Shown here: one piece after another, positions 20,193-30,670 of the stretch
How positions within the stretch are numbered: position 1 is the stretch's first letter
Layout of the letters: each line of letters starts with the position of its first letter
Assembly: GCA_003213095.1 (NCBI GenBank)
Contig: QCNV01000005.1
Location: forward strand, 1-64,000
Direction of reading: 5' to 3'
DNA length: 64,000 nt
From: SAR202 cluster bacterium AG-426-M11
GTDB lineage: Bacteria > Chloroflexota > Dehalococcoidia > Lucifugimonadales > UBA826
The notes under the pieces: model-generated
What the model was told of the DNA's origin: nothing
What the model saw: only the letters and a program-made list of their open reading frames with translations
Databases searched by the model: none
Translations under genes and position numbers: made by a program

Positions 20193-20949
20193 ACTAGGGT
20201 TAAGACAAATTATTTATGAAAATAAAGCATATAGAAGAAATCCTGCTGCTGCTTTTTTCACATTAGTATTTCCTCTGTTGTTTCTTGGAATGTTAAAAAT
20301 TTTTGGGGATGGCCTTGTAGAAATCGATGGAGGAGAAGTAACTAGAGCAACAATTTATATTCCTATGATTACTGCATTTTCAGTAGTAAGTTCTTGTTAC
20401 ACAGGAATCGCAATGACTCTCACATTTAATAGAGATAACGGAATTCTAAAAAGAATGCGTGGAACTCCTCTAAATTTAGGGCCATTTTTATTTGGAAAAA
20501 TAGCTCATAATGTGCTTATATCAATTTCTTTAGTCATAATAATTTTTACTATTGGAATATTATTTTTTGAAGTTTCAATTACTCCAAAAACATTCCCAGC
20601 TTTAATCATCATTTTAATATTAGGGTCAGCAACTTTTAGTGCATTAGGAATTGCGATCACCACTATTATTCCTAACTCTGATGCTGCCGCCCCTATAGTG
20701 AACGCCAGTGTAATACCGTTGATGTTTATATCAGATGTTTTTATTCCTATGGACAATGCTCCCAGTTGGATCAATTTTATAGCACAATTATTTCCTGTAA
20801 GACCATTTTCTGTTGCCTTACAGGACACCTATAATCCTTTCGTAAGTTCTTGGGGGCTAGACATTCAAAACATTTTAGTTTTAGTTGTATGGTTATCTGT
20901 AGCAATTTTTATTTCTATCAAATTCTTCAGATGGGAACCAAGTAGTTAG
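20179..20949 (+). CDS. ABC-2 type transporter permease
   Basis: Six TM-like segments, overlaps the ATPase gene by 14 nt. Confidence 0.88.
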   Translation: MRSIKLGLRQIIYENKAYRRNPAAAFFTLVFPLLFLGMLKIFGDGLVEIDGGEVTRATIYIPMITAFSVVSSCYTGIAMTLTFNRDNGILKRMRGTPLNLGPFLFGKIAHNVLISISLVIIIFTIGILFFEVSITPKTFPALIIILILGSATFSALGIAITTIIPNSDAAAPIVNASVIPLMFISDVFIPMDNAPSWINFIAQLFPVRPFSVALQDTYNPFVSSWGLDIQNILVLVVWLSVAIFISIKFFRWEPSS

Positions 20950-20998
20950 ATGACGATCTAAATGATAGGATCGATAATCATCGTTTAAGGAGAAATTT

Positions 20999-22207
20999 AT
21001 GGGAGCTCTAAGCAATATTAAGGTTTTAGATTTATCTAGAATTCTTGCAGGTCCTTTCGGGACTCAGATTCTTTCAGATCTAGGTGCAGAAGTGTGGAAA
21101 ATTGAATCACCATGGGGTGATGATACTAGAAGTTGGGGGCCACCATTCATTGGAGATGAAAGCGCTTACTATTTATCTGCCAACAGAGGGAAAAAAAGTT
21201 TAATTGTTAATCTTAGAGATGAAGAAGGTCAAAAAATCATCAAAGACTTAGCAAAAGAAGCTGATATTTTTGTGGAAAACTTTAAAGTTGGAAACCTAAA
21301 AAGATTTGGATTAGATTACGAATCTATTTCTGCCATTAACCCCAAAATCATTTATTCATCTGTAACAGGATTTGGGCAAACTGGACCTAGAGCACCGGAA
21401 CCTGGTTATGACGCTGCACTTCAAGGCATGACAGGGATAATGAGTGTCACTGGAGAATCTGATGGAAACCCGACTAAAGTAGGAGCATCGTGGATAGACA
21501 TCATGACAGGACTTACATCTACTATCGGAATACTTGCCGCATTAAACGAGCGCAACATTAGCGGAAAAGGGCAATATATTGACGTGTCGTTATTTGATGT
21601 AGGGATAGCATGTATGGCGAATATTGCTCAAAGCTACTTAGCTACTGGAATTGCACCTGGCAGAATCGGAAATGCCCATCCACAAATCGTCCCTTACCAA
21701 GATTTTACTGCTTCAGATGGGAATTTCATGATGGCAGCTAATAATGAAGATCAATTTTCACGTTTATGTGAAGTGATCGGAGAATCTGATTTACCTCAAA
21801 ACTCTAAATTCAAAGATAATGCAGCTAGAGTCAAAAATCGAAATGAACTTGAAAAAATATTAAATAATAAATTTATAGAATTTCCTAAAACTCATTGGAT
21901 TGAAGTTCTACAAAATGCAGGGCTAACTGTAAGTCCAATTAATACACTAAAAGAAGTATTTGAAGACGAGCAAGCAAAAGCACGAAACTCTATTTGGAAC
22001 ATAGAACATTCCTCCATAGGAAATATTCAGGTATTGGGTAGTGCTTTACAGCATCTCAGCAGAACTCCGGCTGAGCCGCAAGGTCCTCCTCCTTTATTAG
22101 GTGAACATACTGTAGAAATTATGAAAAATGTTTTGAAACTAGATGATAACAAAATTAAAGAATTATTAGCTAACAAATCTATTACAGGAATGATAAATGA
22201 AGATTAA
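20999..22207 (+). CDS. CaiB/BaiF family CoA transferase
   Basis: LDLSRILAGPFGTQILSDLGAEVWKIESPWGDDTRSWGPPF; class III CoA-transferase motif. Confidence 0.92.
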   Translation: MGALSNIKVLDLSRILAGPFGTQILSDLGAEVWKIESPWGDDTRSWGPPFIGDESAYYLSANRGKKSLIVNLRDEEGQKIIKDLAKEADIFVENFKVGNLKRFGLDYESISAINPKIIYSSVTGFGQTGPRAPEPGYDAALQGMTGIMSVTGESDGNPTKVGASWIDIMTGLTSTIGILAALNERNISGKGQYIDVSLFDVGIACMANIAQSYLATGIAPGRIGNAHPQIVPYQDFTASDGNFMMAANNEDQFSRLCEVIGESDLPQNSKFKDNAARVKNRNELEKILNNKFIEFPKTHWIEVLQNAGLTVSPINTLKEVFEDEQAKARNSIWNIEHSSIGNIQVLGSALQHLSRTPAEPQGPPPLLGEHTVEIMKNVLKLDDNKIKELLANKSITGMINED

Positions 22208-23384
22208 AGAAATTCGTGCAGTCACACTTAATATTCCTAAAATTCCCCCCAAATCAAAATCTCGAAGACCAAACTGGAATAATTCATCTCCCAGAGCATT
22301 ACCGATTAATAAATATCCGGAATTTTCTACTAAACATGGGCAAATGCCGGGAGCCAATTCATCTGAAGAAGTTTGGGTTCAAGTAATTGCTGAAGATGGT
22401 ACATGGGGATTAGGCGAAACCAGTTTTGGTGAAATCACCGCTACTATAATTGATTATCATTTTGCACCATTATTAATTGGTAGAGACTGTATGGCTCTAG
22501 AATACTTAAATGATCTTATGTGGAGATCTACTCAAAGATTTGGAGCTGGAGGTCTTTCTACAGTTGCGCAATCAGGAATAGATTTGGCTTTATGGGATTT
22601 AAAAGGGAAATTATTGGATCAACCAGTCTACTCTCTAATTGGGGGCCCATGTAGAGATAAAGCTCTTTGTTATGTTACATCTGATGATGTTGATTGGTCA
22701 TTAGAATTAGGTTTCAAACAATTTAAGGTTTCAAATCCAGCGCACTATGACATGGGAATAGATGGGCTAGATTTAGTTGAAGAAAAAATTGCAAAAGCAA
22801 GAGACATGGTAGGTAATCATTCTGAGTTAATGTATAACCCTGTAATGTCATTCAACGTTGAATTTGCTGTGAGAATGGCTGAAAGGCTTAGACCTTACAA
22901 CCTCAGATGGTTTGAAGAACCTTTAATACCAACTGATTTAGAAGGATATATTGAACTTAAAAAAGCAATCAACTGGGTCCCTTTAGCTACTGGCGAAGAT
23001 CATCATGGCCGATGGGGATTCAGACAGCTAGTTGAAAACAGGGCAGTCGACATTTTGCAACCTGACATGAAATGGTGTGGCGGGCTTTCGGAAGCACTTA
23101 AAGTTTATGCAATAGGTGAAGCAGCAGGAATAATCACTGTTCCCCACGCCGCTGCTGCTACTCCATGGGGCCAACATTTTGCAATAGCTATGCCAGAATC
23201 ACCCGTTGCAGAATTTTGGATGGGAAGTGATCCGGGAATACCATTAGAAGAAGTCTGTCCAATACCGGGCATGCCTATGCCAAAAGATGGATACATTAAA
23301 CCTTCTGATGCACCGGGATTTGGCATGGAAATCAAAGAAGAATGGATTATACCTTGGGATCATGACGCAGTGAGGAAAAAATAA
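22197..23384 (+). CDS. Mandelate racemase/muconate lactonizing enzyme family protein (enolase superfamily)
   Basis: LWDLKGKLLDQPVYSLIGG; GFKQFKVS; WFEEPLIPTDLEGY; LATGEDHHGRWGFRQLVE; DILQPDMKWCGG. Confidence 0.9.
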   Translation: MKIKEIRAVTLNIPKIPPKSKSRRPNWNNSSPRALPINKYPEFSTKHGQMPGANSSEEVWVQVIAEDGTWGLGETSFGEITATIIDYHFAPLLIGRDCMALEYLNDLMWRSTQRFGAGGLSTVAQSGIDLALWDLKGKLLDQPVYSLIGGPCRDKALCYVTSDDVDWSLELGFKQFKVSNPAHYDMGIDGLDLVEEKIAKARDMVGNHSELMYNPVMSFNVEFAVRMAERLRPYNLRWFEEPLIPTDLEGYIELKKAINWVPLATGEDHHGRWGFRQLVENRAVDILQPDMKWCGGLSEALKVYAIGEAAGIITVPHAAAATPWGQHFAIAMPESPVAEFWMGSDPGIPLEEVCPIPGMPMPKDGYIKPSDAPGFGMEIKEEWIIPWDHDAVRKK

Positions 23385-23395
23385 AAATTTGAATT

Positions 23396-23749
23396 CTAAG
23401 ATTTATATCTTCTAGCATCTATAAAATTTTTGGTAAAAATCACAGTTGAAAAAATTGATGTTCCAACCATTATTAAAACTCTGATTAATCCAACACCTCC
23501 ATCATCAATTGACTTTGGAAGTCTTGTAAAAATAAGAGCAAACAATATTAATAGAGTTAATACAATAGCTACATGTACAAAAATTCTATTCATCTTTTCA
23601 TTGATATTGGACAGAAAAAAGCAAATCAGAATTAACGCCCCAAACATTGTTGGAATCAATGCAGTTGGAGAAGAGACATCTATAAATCCCCAAACACCCA
23701 TAAAAATAAGAGAAATTGAGTTGATGAAATTAGCAGTTTTTGGATTCAT
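23396..23749 (-). CDS. Small hypothetical membrane protein
   Basis: 117 aa with about 4 hydrophobic helices; preferred over the antisense ORF 23430..23762. Confidence 0.6.
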   Translation of the reverse strand: MNPKTANFINSISLIFMGVWGFIDVSSPTALIPTMFGALILICFFLSNINEKMNRIFVHVAIVLTLLILFALIFTRLPKSIDDGGVGLIRVLIMVGTSIFSTVIFTKNFIDARRYKS

Positions 23750-23769
23750 AACACCTTTATAGATCTGAT

Positions 23770-24894
23770 TTAATTTTTTAAGAATCCAACTTTTTCGTAC
23801 TCATTTTTCACAACTGGCCTGGCATCTACCTCTAACCAATCTTCAAGAATTTCAGAATACAAACTCCTAAAATCTAAATTAAACCGAAGGTCGCCTTCTA
23901 ATAAATCTGAAGGGGCTAAAGAAGGATAGTCACTATATTGACCACCTTTCACTGAATCCCCAATGACAAATGCTACACCACCTGAACCATGATCAGTTCC
24001 ATTACCATTATCTCTCACTCTTCGACCAAATTCTGTGAATACAAACATAATGACATCTTCACTTTGATTAGCTTGCTTCATATCTTCATAAAAATTATAA
24101 ATACCACCACAAACATCAGTCAGTAAACCTTCTTGTAGAGCAATTCCATTAGTATGAGCATCAAAACTTCCATGTTGGGTATAACAAATTCTAGTACCTA
24201 TATCAGCTTGAAAAACTTGTGCTGCACCCTTCATTGCTTTAGCAAATGAATTATGAGCATATTCAACATCTGAATTGTATTTACTAGTTACAGTACTAAT
24301 AATGTCAGCACCCCTTAGAGCATCTAAGCCTGTCTGGCTTAAATAATCCATTACAGGGCCACTTCCGATCGCCTGAGAATACATGTCTTTAAACGCCTGA
24401 AGGGCCTCATTTCTCTGATTTGATTGCCCAAGGTGATTCATTAAACCATACGAATCTAAATCAGTGACTGAAGCTACTGGGGCTCCAGGAGAAACTAGAG
24501 CTCGTGGTAAACCTGACCCAAAATTAACTGCCGCAACAACATTGTCATGACTGGGATACATTTGGTTTATAGCGTTACCTAACCACCCTTCATTACCAAC
24601 TTTAGTTGGTTCTGCAGTATGCCAAATATCCATAGATCTAAAATGAGATCGATTAGGTTCTGGATAACCTACTCCATGAATAATTGCTACTTTCCCTTCG
24701 TCATATAATTCTTTAATTGGTTGCATGACGGGATTCATTCCTAAACCTCCGCCAATCGGAATAACTCTATCTTCAGTAATTCGTACATTTGGTCGATTAT
24801 CTACATAATGTGGATTGTTATAGGGAACAATACAGTTTAAATAGTCATTCCCACCTGACAATTGAACTACTACTATTTTCTTATCACCCATCAA
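23770..24894 (-). CDS. DUF1501 family protein
   Basis: VVVQLSGGNDYLNCIVPY...HGVGYPEPNRSHFRSMDIWHTA...FTEFGRRVRDNGNGTDHGSGGVAFVIG. Confidence 0.9.
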   Translation of the reverse strand: MMGDKKIVVVQLSGGNDYLNCIVPYNNPHYVDNRPNVRITEDRVIPIGGGLGMNPVMQPIKELYDEGKVAIIHGVGYPEPNRSHFRSMDIWHTAEPTKVGNEGWLGNAINQMYPSHDNVVAAVNFGSGLPRALVSPGAPVASVTDLDSYGLMNHLGQSNQRNEALQAFKDMYSQAIGSGPVMDYLSQTGLDALRGADIISTVTSKYNSDVEYAHNSFAKAMKGAAQVFQADIGTRICYTQHGSFDAHTNGIALQEGLLTDVCGGIYNFYEDMKQANQSEDVIMFVFTEFGRRVRDNGNGTDHGSGGVAFVIGDSVKGGQYSDYPSLAPSDLLEGDLRFNLDFRSLYSEILEDWLEVDARPVVKNEYEKVGFLKN

Positions 24895-24909
24895 ATTTCT
24901 CCTATGATC

Positions 24910-25920
24910 CTAAGAATTTAAAGATTCAAAAATCTGAAACCTATGCCTACCCGTCTCTAAAACATATATTCGCTCATTTTCATCTAAATGTACTGCTACT
25001 GGATCCCAAAAATAAGGCTCCATTCTTGCAGATATTTCATGGACATCTTCTGTGTCTGGTTCATATATCGGCACAAAAGATTCTCTAGCTCTTCGTTCAT
25101 CATCTTGAGATGACAAATATTCTACTGACCAAGGATTTAAATCCGCTGCACCTCTATGCGAAGTAATGAATTGACCTTTCGAATCAACTATTTGTAATCT
25201 TTGATTCCCCCAGTCTGCAACATATATGTTGCCTTTAGAATCAATGGACATATGAGCTGGTCGATTAAATTGTCCAAGACCATTTCCTGATTCTCCTATT
25301 GATAATACAAATTCACCATCCGTTGTAAATTTTTGAATTCTGTCATTACGCCAATCAGCAATATATATATATCCTTCTGAATCTTCAGAAATACCCCACG
25401 GCAAATTAAATTGGCCTTCTTGAGTACCTTTTTCACCCCATTGAGAAATAAATTCCCCATCAAAAGAATATGTCTGAATTCGATTATTTCTTGAATCCAC
25501 TATCATTAGATTTCCATCTTTGACTAGCATTCCGCTGGGTTGATTAAATTGACCGTCACCAGACCCTTTCTCTCCCCAGGAGCTGATAGCATTTCCATCG
25601 CGATCAAATTTAGTAATCCGATGATAGAACTCATCAGCTAAATATAAATTTTCGTCTTCATCTAGTACTATAGAAGTTGGCCACATCATTCCGCCTAAAG
25701 CAGAATTATAAGTACCTATTTGACCTATAAAATCGTGATCTGCAGTAACTATTTGAATACCATTAGAGCCTGCAGTTGAGGGTTTACCTCTACTAGCTAC
25801 AAATATAGTTCCATCAGATCTGATCGCCATAGATGTAGGAAGCGAGAATCCTCTCCCTCCAAAATCTGCACAAAATCCCACATTAGTAACATATTGTAAT
25901 TCTTTTGCACTTGTTACCAT
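24910..25920 (-). CDS. NHL-repeat beta-propeller protein
   Basis: Repeated WGEKGSGDGQFNQPSGM / WGEKGTQEGQFNLPWGI / IGESGNGLGQFNRPAHM blades. Confidence 0.9.
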   Translation of the reverse strand: MVTSAKELQYVTNVGFCADFGGRGFSLPTSMAIRSDGTIFVASRGKPSTAGSNGIQIVTADHDFIGQIGTYNSALGGMMWPTSIVLDEDENLYLADEFYHRITKFDRDGNAISSWGEKGSGDGQFNQPSGMLVKDGNLMIVDSRNNRIQTYSFDGEFISQWGEKGTQEGQFNLPWGISEDSEGYIYIADWRNDRIQKFTTDGEFVLSIGESGNGLGQFNRPAHMSIDSKGNIYVADWGNQRLQIVDSKGQFITSHRGAADLNPWSVEYLSSQDDERRARESFVPIYEPDTEDVHEISARMEPYFWDPVAVHLDENERIYVLETGRHRFQIFESLNS

Positions 25921-25929
25921 TTGATCTCC

Positions 25930-27378
25930 TTATACCATCTGATATTCTTGACTAGAAACTACCAACTGGATTATAGCTACAGTTGCTTCATCAAATTTTT
26001 TGGATTCTTCAAGGCTTTCCCAAGACATTTCACCAAATTTTGATGCGTAAGATTTTAAGCCACTTATAGTAGAATCCAACATGTCCAAGGGACCTAAAAC
26101 ATCAATACAATGTTCTACTAGTGAATCACTATTCATCTCTTTTGATTGGGAAAAAGATTGTATTCTAGTAATAATATCTCTTATACCTTCCTTATCGGGA
26201 TCACTCAAAATTTTACTAGCAAAATTAACTCTCTCTACATAAGCTCCAGTGTTAATCCATTCAGTTCCACCTTGCCACCCCTCTACACTAGGAGGTCTCA
26301 GAATAGCTTGACCCATATTCGAAGAAGCTGAATCAGCAGCAAATATATCACCTGAAGGCAACTCAATAGGACCAGCTAATCGCAATGTTCCAACAACCAT
26401 TTCTGCAGGGCTTTTAATTCTCGCAAATTGTGATGACTGATCTTTAAAAAAATCTGATTCGAACAAAACTTTAAGCATAGCTTTAATGTTGTGATCTGAT
26501 TCAAAATAGGCCTTCACCATCAAATCAATTGCTTTAGGGTCTCTAGGCTGTTCGTGGGGCCATTGAGGGACTGGTAACTCGTCTGCCACAAAAAAGTGGT
26601 ACAAATGCCTTGCCACAAATCTAGCTGTTGATTCTTGCTCACAAATGATTCTGACTGCATCTTCCCCATTCCAATTACCTGTTTGTCCTAAAATAGTTTT
26701 TTGTCCATGGTCATGGTCAGAATCATCATACTTAAACTGCCAAGCCATATATGCATAAGGACGAGCAGTATTGTTTCTCATTTTAATAGACATATAAGGT
26801 TCGTTTTCAATAGTCCAACCTGTAAAAGCTCTAGCTGTTTCTTTGATATCTTCCTCTGAATAATTTCCTACACCCATTGCAAATAATTCCAAAATTTCAC
26901 GGCCATAATTCTCATTAATATTTGAACCATGATTATCTTGATTATCTAGCCACATAATCATAGCGGGATCTTTTGATAATTGAACTAATAAATTATCAAA
27001 TTTTCCCATCCCATATTCTCTAAACATATCTATTTGACTTGTCATTGGTTTATTTTGAATCAATTTGTATGTAGCTGTTGCAAACACTCTATGCCAAAAC
27101 AAACAAACTTTTTCTCTTAATGGGGTATCAGTCATTACTAATCGATATATCCAATGAGCTCCACCACCAGATCTTAAATCTGATAAATCAACGTGATATC
27201 TCCGAATTAAATCATCTGGAATTTCATCAGGATGGGCAGGATTAAGAAGTTCATCCAACATGCCTTCATACCCTAAACTCATTGCTCTTTCTAATTCTAC
27301 TGGCGTAGCACCAAAACCAGCTCGCCTCAAAAGATGAGCCATTAAAGAAATTTCTTGTTTAGATTCAACTGTAGTCAT
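25930..27378 (-). CDS. DUF1800 family protein
   Basis: HLLRRAGFGATPVELERA...EKVCLFWHRVFATA...NENYGREILELFAMGVGNYSEEDIKETARAFTGWT. Confidence 0.92.
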   Translation of the reverse strand: MTTVESKQEISLMAHLLRRAGFGATPVELERAMSLGYEGMLDELLNPAHPDEIPDDLIRRYHVDLSDLRSGGGAHWIYRLVMTDTPLREKVCLFWHRVFATATYKLIQNKPMTSQIDMFREYGMGKFDNLLVQLSKDPAMIMWLDNQDNHGSNINENYGREILELFAMGVGNYSEEDIKETARAFTGWTIENEPYMSIKMRNNTARPYAYMAWQFKYDDSDHDHGQKTILGQTGNWNGEDAVRIICEQESTARFVARHLYHFFVADELPVPQWPHEQPRDPKAIDLMVKAYFESDHNIKAMLKVLFESDFFKDQSSQFARIKSPAEMVVGTLRLAGPIELPSGDIFAADSASSNMGQAILRPPSVEGWQGGTEWINTGAYVERVNFASKILSDPDKEGIRDIITRIQSFSQSKEMNSDSLVEHCIDVLGPLDMLDSTISGLKSYASKFGEMSWESLEESKKFDEATVAIIQLVVSSQEYQMV

Positions 27379-27464
27379 AATTTTCCCCTAAAAATCCCAT
27401 GATTAATAAAAGTGATATGCGGATAATAGTAAACTAAAATACAGGTGTCAAAAATTTACTGTTT

Positions 27465-28505
27465 CTATTTATAACTTTTTAAATTCCCTTCACGAAACTG
27501 AGAAATAAAATTCATACAATATTCATCGTGTCCCAACAACATTTCAGAAGCAATTTTCACAGGACCACAATCTAAATCCAAATTTTGAATTTTTTCAATA
27601 TCACTTTCCAATGGATTGATAATTCCAGAATTAGCTCCGGCGTCAATTGACAATTTAATTAAAGTATCATTAATTAATTTCCTAGCTGGTAGCCCAAAAG
27701 AAACGTTGCTCATCCCACCAGAAATATGAATTTCTTCTCCAAATTTTTTTCGTATCCCTTTTATAGAATCCAAAAAATGATTCCCATATCTTTTATCTAC
27801 AGAAATAGGAAAAAGTAAGGGGTCAACATGGATTTTGTTTAATGGAATTTGTCTTTGCCAACATTCATCAATCATTTTGGAAACATTCGACAATCTCTCT
27901 TCATCATCCTCAGGCATACTATCAAATCCAGCTGCAGTGATCATTACAAAAGTATTATGCTGTGAAACGTCATCTAAAACACTCAATCTTTCCAAAGAAG
28001 CAGAGTTAATCATAGGTACACCCTGAGGCTGTTTATTTAATTGGTATTCATTTAATCCTGATCTAATAATCTCTACACTAGAAGAATCTATACTAGGGGG
28101 AATTGAAGCTACTGAACAGTAAAACCCTATTAACCACTTCATTGATGCTTTTTGAATATCAATTTTGTGAGAAATTTCATCTACGTTCAAATCTAAAAAA
28201 GTAGCCCCTGCATTTTCTTGCCTTAAAACTTCAGTTTTAATGTAGTGTTCGCCGATTTCTCGTTCACCAGGATCATTAGACATACCCAAAATTACCGCAA
28301 CCATAAAATGTTTTACTCTTCCTTCTGTAAATACCTTGGTATCCTTAATCTGATCAGGAATTGGCATCAAATGAGTATTGCCATCTAAGTCTTTATAACT
28401 AACGAATTCTTCCCCTTTTTTATCTTTAACTATTCTCTTCCCATTCCTCATTAAAACTCTGGTCGTATGAATATTTTCTCCAATTATTGTGAAATCTAAG
28501 CTCAA
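27465..28505 (-). CDS. Methyltetrahydrofolate-type pterin-binding methyltransferase domain protein
   Basis: FTIIGENIHTTR; ENAGATFLDLNVDE; HISGGMSNVSFGLPARKLIND, as in MeTr/MetH pterin-binding domains. Confidence 0.8.
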   Translation of the reverse strand: MSLDFTIIGENIHTTRVLMRNGKRIVKDKKGEEFVSYKDLDGNTHLMPIPDQIKDTKVFTEGRVKHFMVAVILGMSNDPGEREIGEHYIKTEVLRQENAGATFLDLNVDEISHKIDIQKASMKWLIGFYCSVASIPPSIDSSSVEIIRSGLNEYQLNKQPQGVPMINSASLERLSVLDDVSQHNTFVMITAAGFDSMPEDDEERLSNVSKMIDECWQRQIPLNKIHVDPLLFPISVDKRYGNHFLDSIKGIRKKFGEEIHISGGMSNVSFGLPARKLINDTLIKLSIDAGANSGIINPLESDIEKIQNLDLDCGPVKIASEMLLGHDEYCMNFISQFREGNLKSYK

Positions 28506-28623
28506 AAAATTATCTCCAAAAAAATGATATTTACAATGTTACATGATATTTAAATTTGTACAGGTTAAATACTTGCCAAATTTATTAAAGTAATCGATGA
28601 TCTATTGAATTGGGAGGTGTCAA

Positions 28624-29496
28624 ATGGAAACTTTTGATCCTATATTTAATGTTAAAGATAAAACAATTATTGTAACTGGAGCTTCTTCAGGATTAGGGGC
28701 AGCTTTTGGTGAAATTTTAGCTTCTAGAGGAGCTAAAGTTGTCTTAGCTGCGAGAAGAATTGAAAAATTAGAAAAATTACAATCAAAATTGTCCGAAAAA
28801 GGATTTACTGTAACAAGCATTCAGTGTGATGTGACAAGTTCTGATGATGTATCAAATCTTTTCATTAAAACTGAACAACAGTTTGGGGATATAGATGTTG
28901 TCGTGAATAATGCGGGGGCCAGTTCTGATGAAGCTTCAGTTCCAGAACACATGACAGATGAAATGTTTCAACAAACAATTTCAGTGAATCTACTTGGATT
29001 ATGGTACTGCTGTAGAGAAGCAGGACAAAGAATGCTAAAGCAAGGAAAAGGATCAATCATAAATATTTCATCAGTAGCTGGATTAGGGGGAATGAAAGGG
29101 GTACCCACAGCATATCAAACAACTAAAGGAGCTGTGGCGACTTTAACTCAAAGCCTTTCTGCTAACTGGGCAGATAGAGGCGTTAGAGTAAATGCGATTG
29201 CTCCAGGTTGGTTTAAAAGTGAATTAACAATGGGATTAATTAGAAATAAAACTTTTAGACAAAGACTTAATTCTAATGCTCCTATGGGTAGAATTGGGAA
29301 TACAGAAGAATTAGCTGGAGTACTACTACTTTTAGCTTCCGATGCTTCAAGTTTTATTACTGGAGAAATCATTTCAGTCGACGGAGGAATACGAGGATCT
29401 ATAGGAATGCCATTTTGGACGGATGAGATGTTCGAACTAAAAGAAAAAGCTTTCCCAGAAACCGGATCAAGAATTAAAACTACCGTGGAAGAATAG
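28624..29496 (+). CDS. SDR family oxidoreductase
   Basis: TGASSGLGAAFGEILASRGAKVVLAARR, NNAG, YQTTK. Confidence 0.92.
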   Translation: METFDPIFNVKDKTIIVTGASSGLGAAFGEILASRGAKVVLAARRIEKLEKLQSKLSEKGFTVTSIQCDVTSSDDVSNLFIKTEQQFGDIDVVVNNAGASSDEASVPEHMTDEMFQQTISVNLLGLWYCCREAGQRMLKQGKGSIINISSVAGLGGMKGVPTAYQTTKGAVATLTQSLSANWADRGVRVNAIAPGWFKSELTMGLIRNKTFRQRLNSNAPMGRIGNTEELAGVLLLLASDASSFITGEIISVDGGIRGSIGMPFWTDEMFELKEKAFPETGSRIKTTVEE

Positions 29497-30347
29497 TGAA
29501 CAATTTAGAATCAAAAATCGCGTTATTCAAAAAACTGTCCGATCAAATGTTACAAACTTTTGGAAATTTAACTCCAGAGCAATTTGAACAAAAAAGTAAA
29601 TGCCATCAATGGGCAATTAAAGACATAGGATCACATTTAATTGCTACAAATGGATTCGCAATCAATTCTATCCAAAGATCTTTTCAAGGAGATTATTTAC
29701 CAGCCGAAGGGCAACCAAATCCAGGATCAGCAAATTCACAATCTATGGCTGCAGGAATAGCATCAAGAGCCATTCAAATTTCAGAGACTGCCCTACCTAA
29801 TAACTCTGAATTAATTAATGTTCTCTTTGAAATGGAAACAAGTTTATTTGATGTATTCAGATCAATTAACGAACATCAATGGAAGTTACCTGCATATCAT
29901 CCTATAGCAAAATTTTCTCCACAACTTTTCTTAGACATGTCACTCATAGAATTAATCCTCCATACTTGGGATATTAATTCTGCACTAGACTCAAGTTATG
30001 AAATTGCTTTTGAAGAATCCCAAATTATCAATCAAATTTGGGTCAATCCAGAGATTAGTAATTGGTTATACACTCCTGACGAAACTCAAGAAGCTGAGCT
30101 GGTTTGTGATGTACATTTGTCACAACCTCTCAGAATAATTACATGGAGGGATCAGATCGTAATTAGTGAAATCCCAAAAAATTCTGACTTAATACCAAAT
30201 GCCAATATTGAAGTTAGAGAAAATGATTTTCCTCTTATGATATCTGCTAGAGACAACATTGAAATAGCTATAGAACAAAATCGAGCTGAAATATCTGGTG
30301 ACAAAGAAATTATTTACAAATTCCATCAATGGTTTAAGGGAACATGA
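29496..30347 (+). CDS. Maleylpyruvate isomerase-like/DinB-superfamily protein
   Basis: Helical bundle with H-based metal site (ASHLIATNGFA context; LILHTWDINSALD). Confidence 0.6.
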   Translation: MNNLESKIALFKKLSDQMLQTFGNLTPEQFEQKSKCHQWAIKDIGSHLIATNGFAINSIQRSFQGDYLPAEGQPNPGSANSQSMAAGIASRAIQISETALPNNSELINVLFEMETSLFDVFRSINEHQWKLPAYHPIAKFSPQLFLDMSLIELILHTWDINSALDSSYEIAFEESQIINQIWVNPEISNWLYTPDETQEAELVCDVHLSQPLRIITWRDQIVISEIPKNSDLIPNANIEVRENDFPLMISARDNIEIAIEQNRAEISGDKEIIYKFHQWFKGT

Positions 30348-30595
30348 GTAAAAACAAACCTATAGAAGACTTGCCTTATGAGTGGTTTTTGCTTGATGAA
30401 TATGGAATTGATTGGAAAGATTCAAAAAAAATCGATGAACTTTTGTCAAAATATAAAGGATCAGATAGATCTGGACGTTTTGTAAAATGGGTTTGGAGAC
30501 TTTCTTATAAATTTTCAGACCATGATTCCGGTTACATATTCACTCTTGCAGAAGAACTAGCACAAAAAGAACGCGAAGGCTTGTTATCAGAATAA
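30344..30595 (+). CDS. Hypothetical protein (83 aa)
   Basis: ATGA overlap with the upstream gene. Confidence 0.6.
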   Translation: MSKNKPIEDLPYEWFLLDEYGIDWKDSKKIDELLSKYKGSDRSGRFVKWVWRLSYKFSDHDSGYIFTLAEELAQKEREGLLSE

Positions 30596-30670
30596 AATTA
30601 ATCAGTTGCGTTTTAATTTCACCTTGCTTATAGTACCCAAATCAGTCAATCAAATTTCTAGGAGATATCT

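Noticed and set aside
23430-23762. Plus-strand ORF of 110 aa
   Set aside because: The minus-strand ORF has coherent TM helices; the plus frame looks like its antisense shadow.
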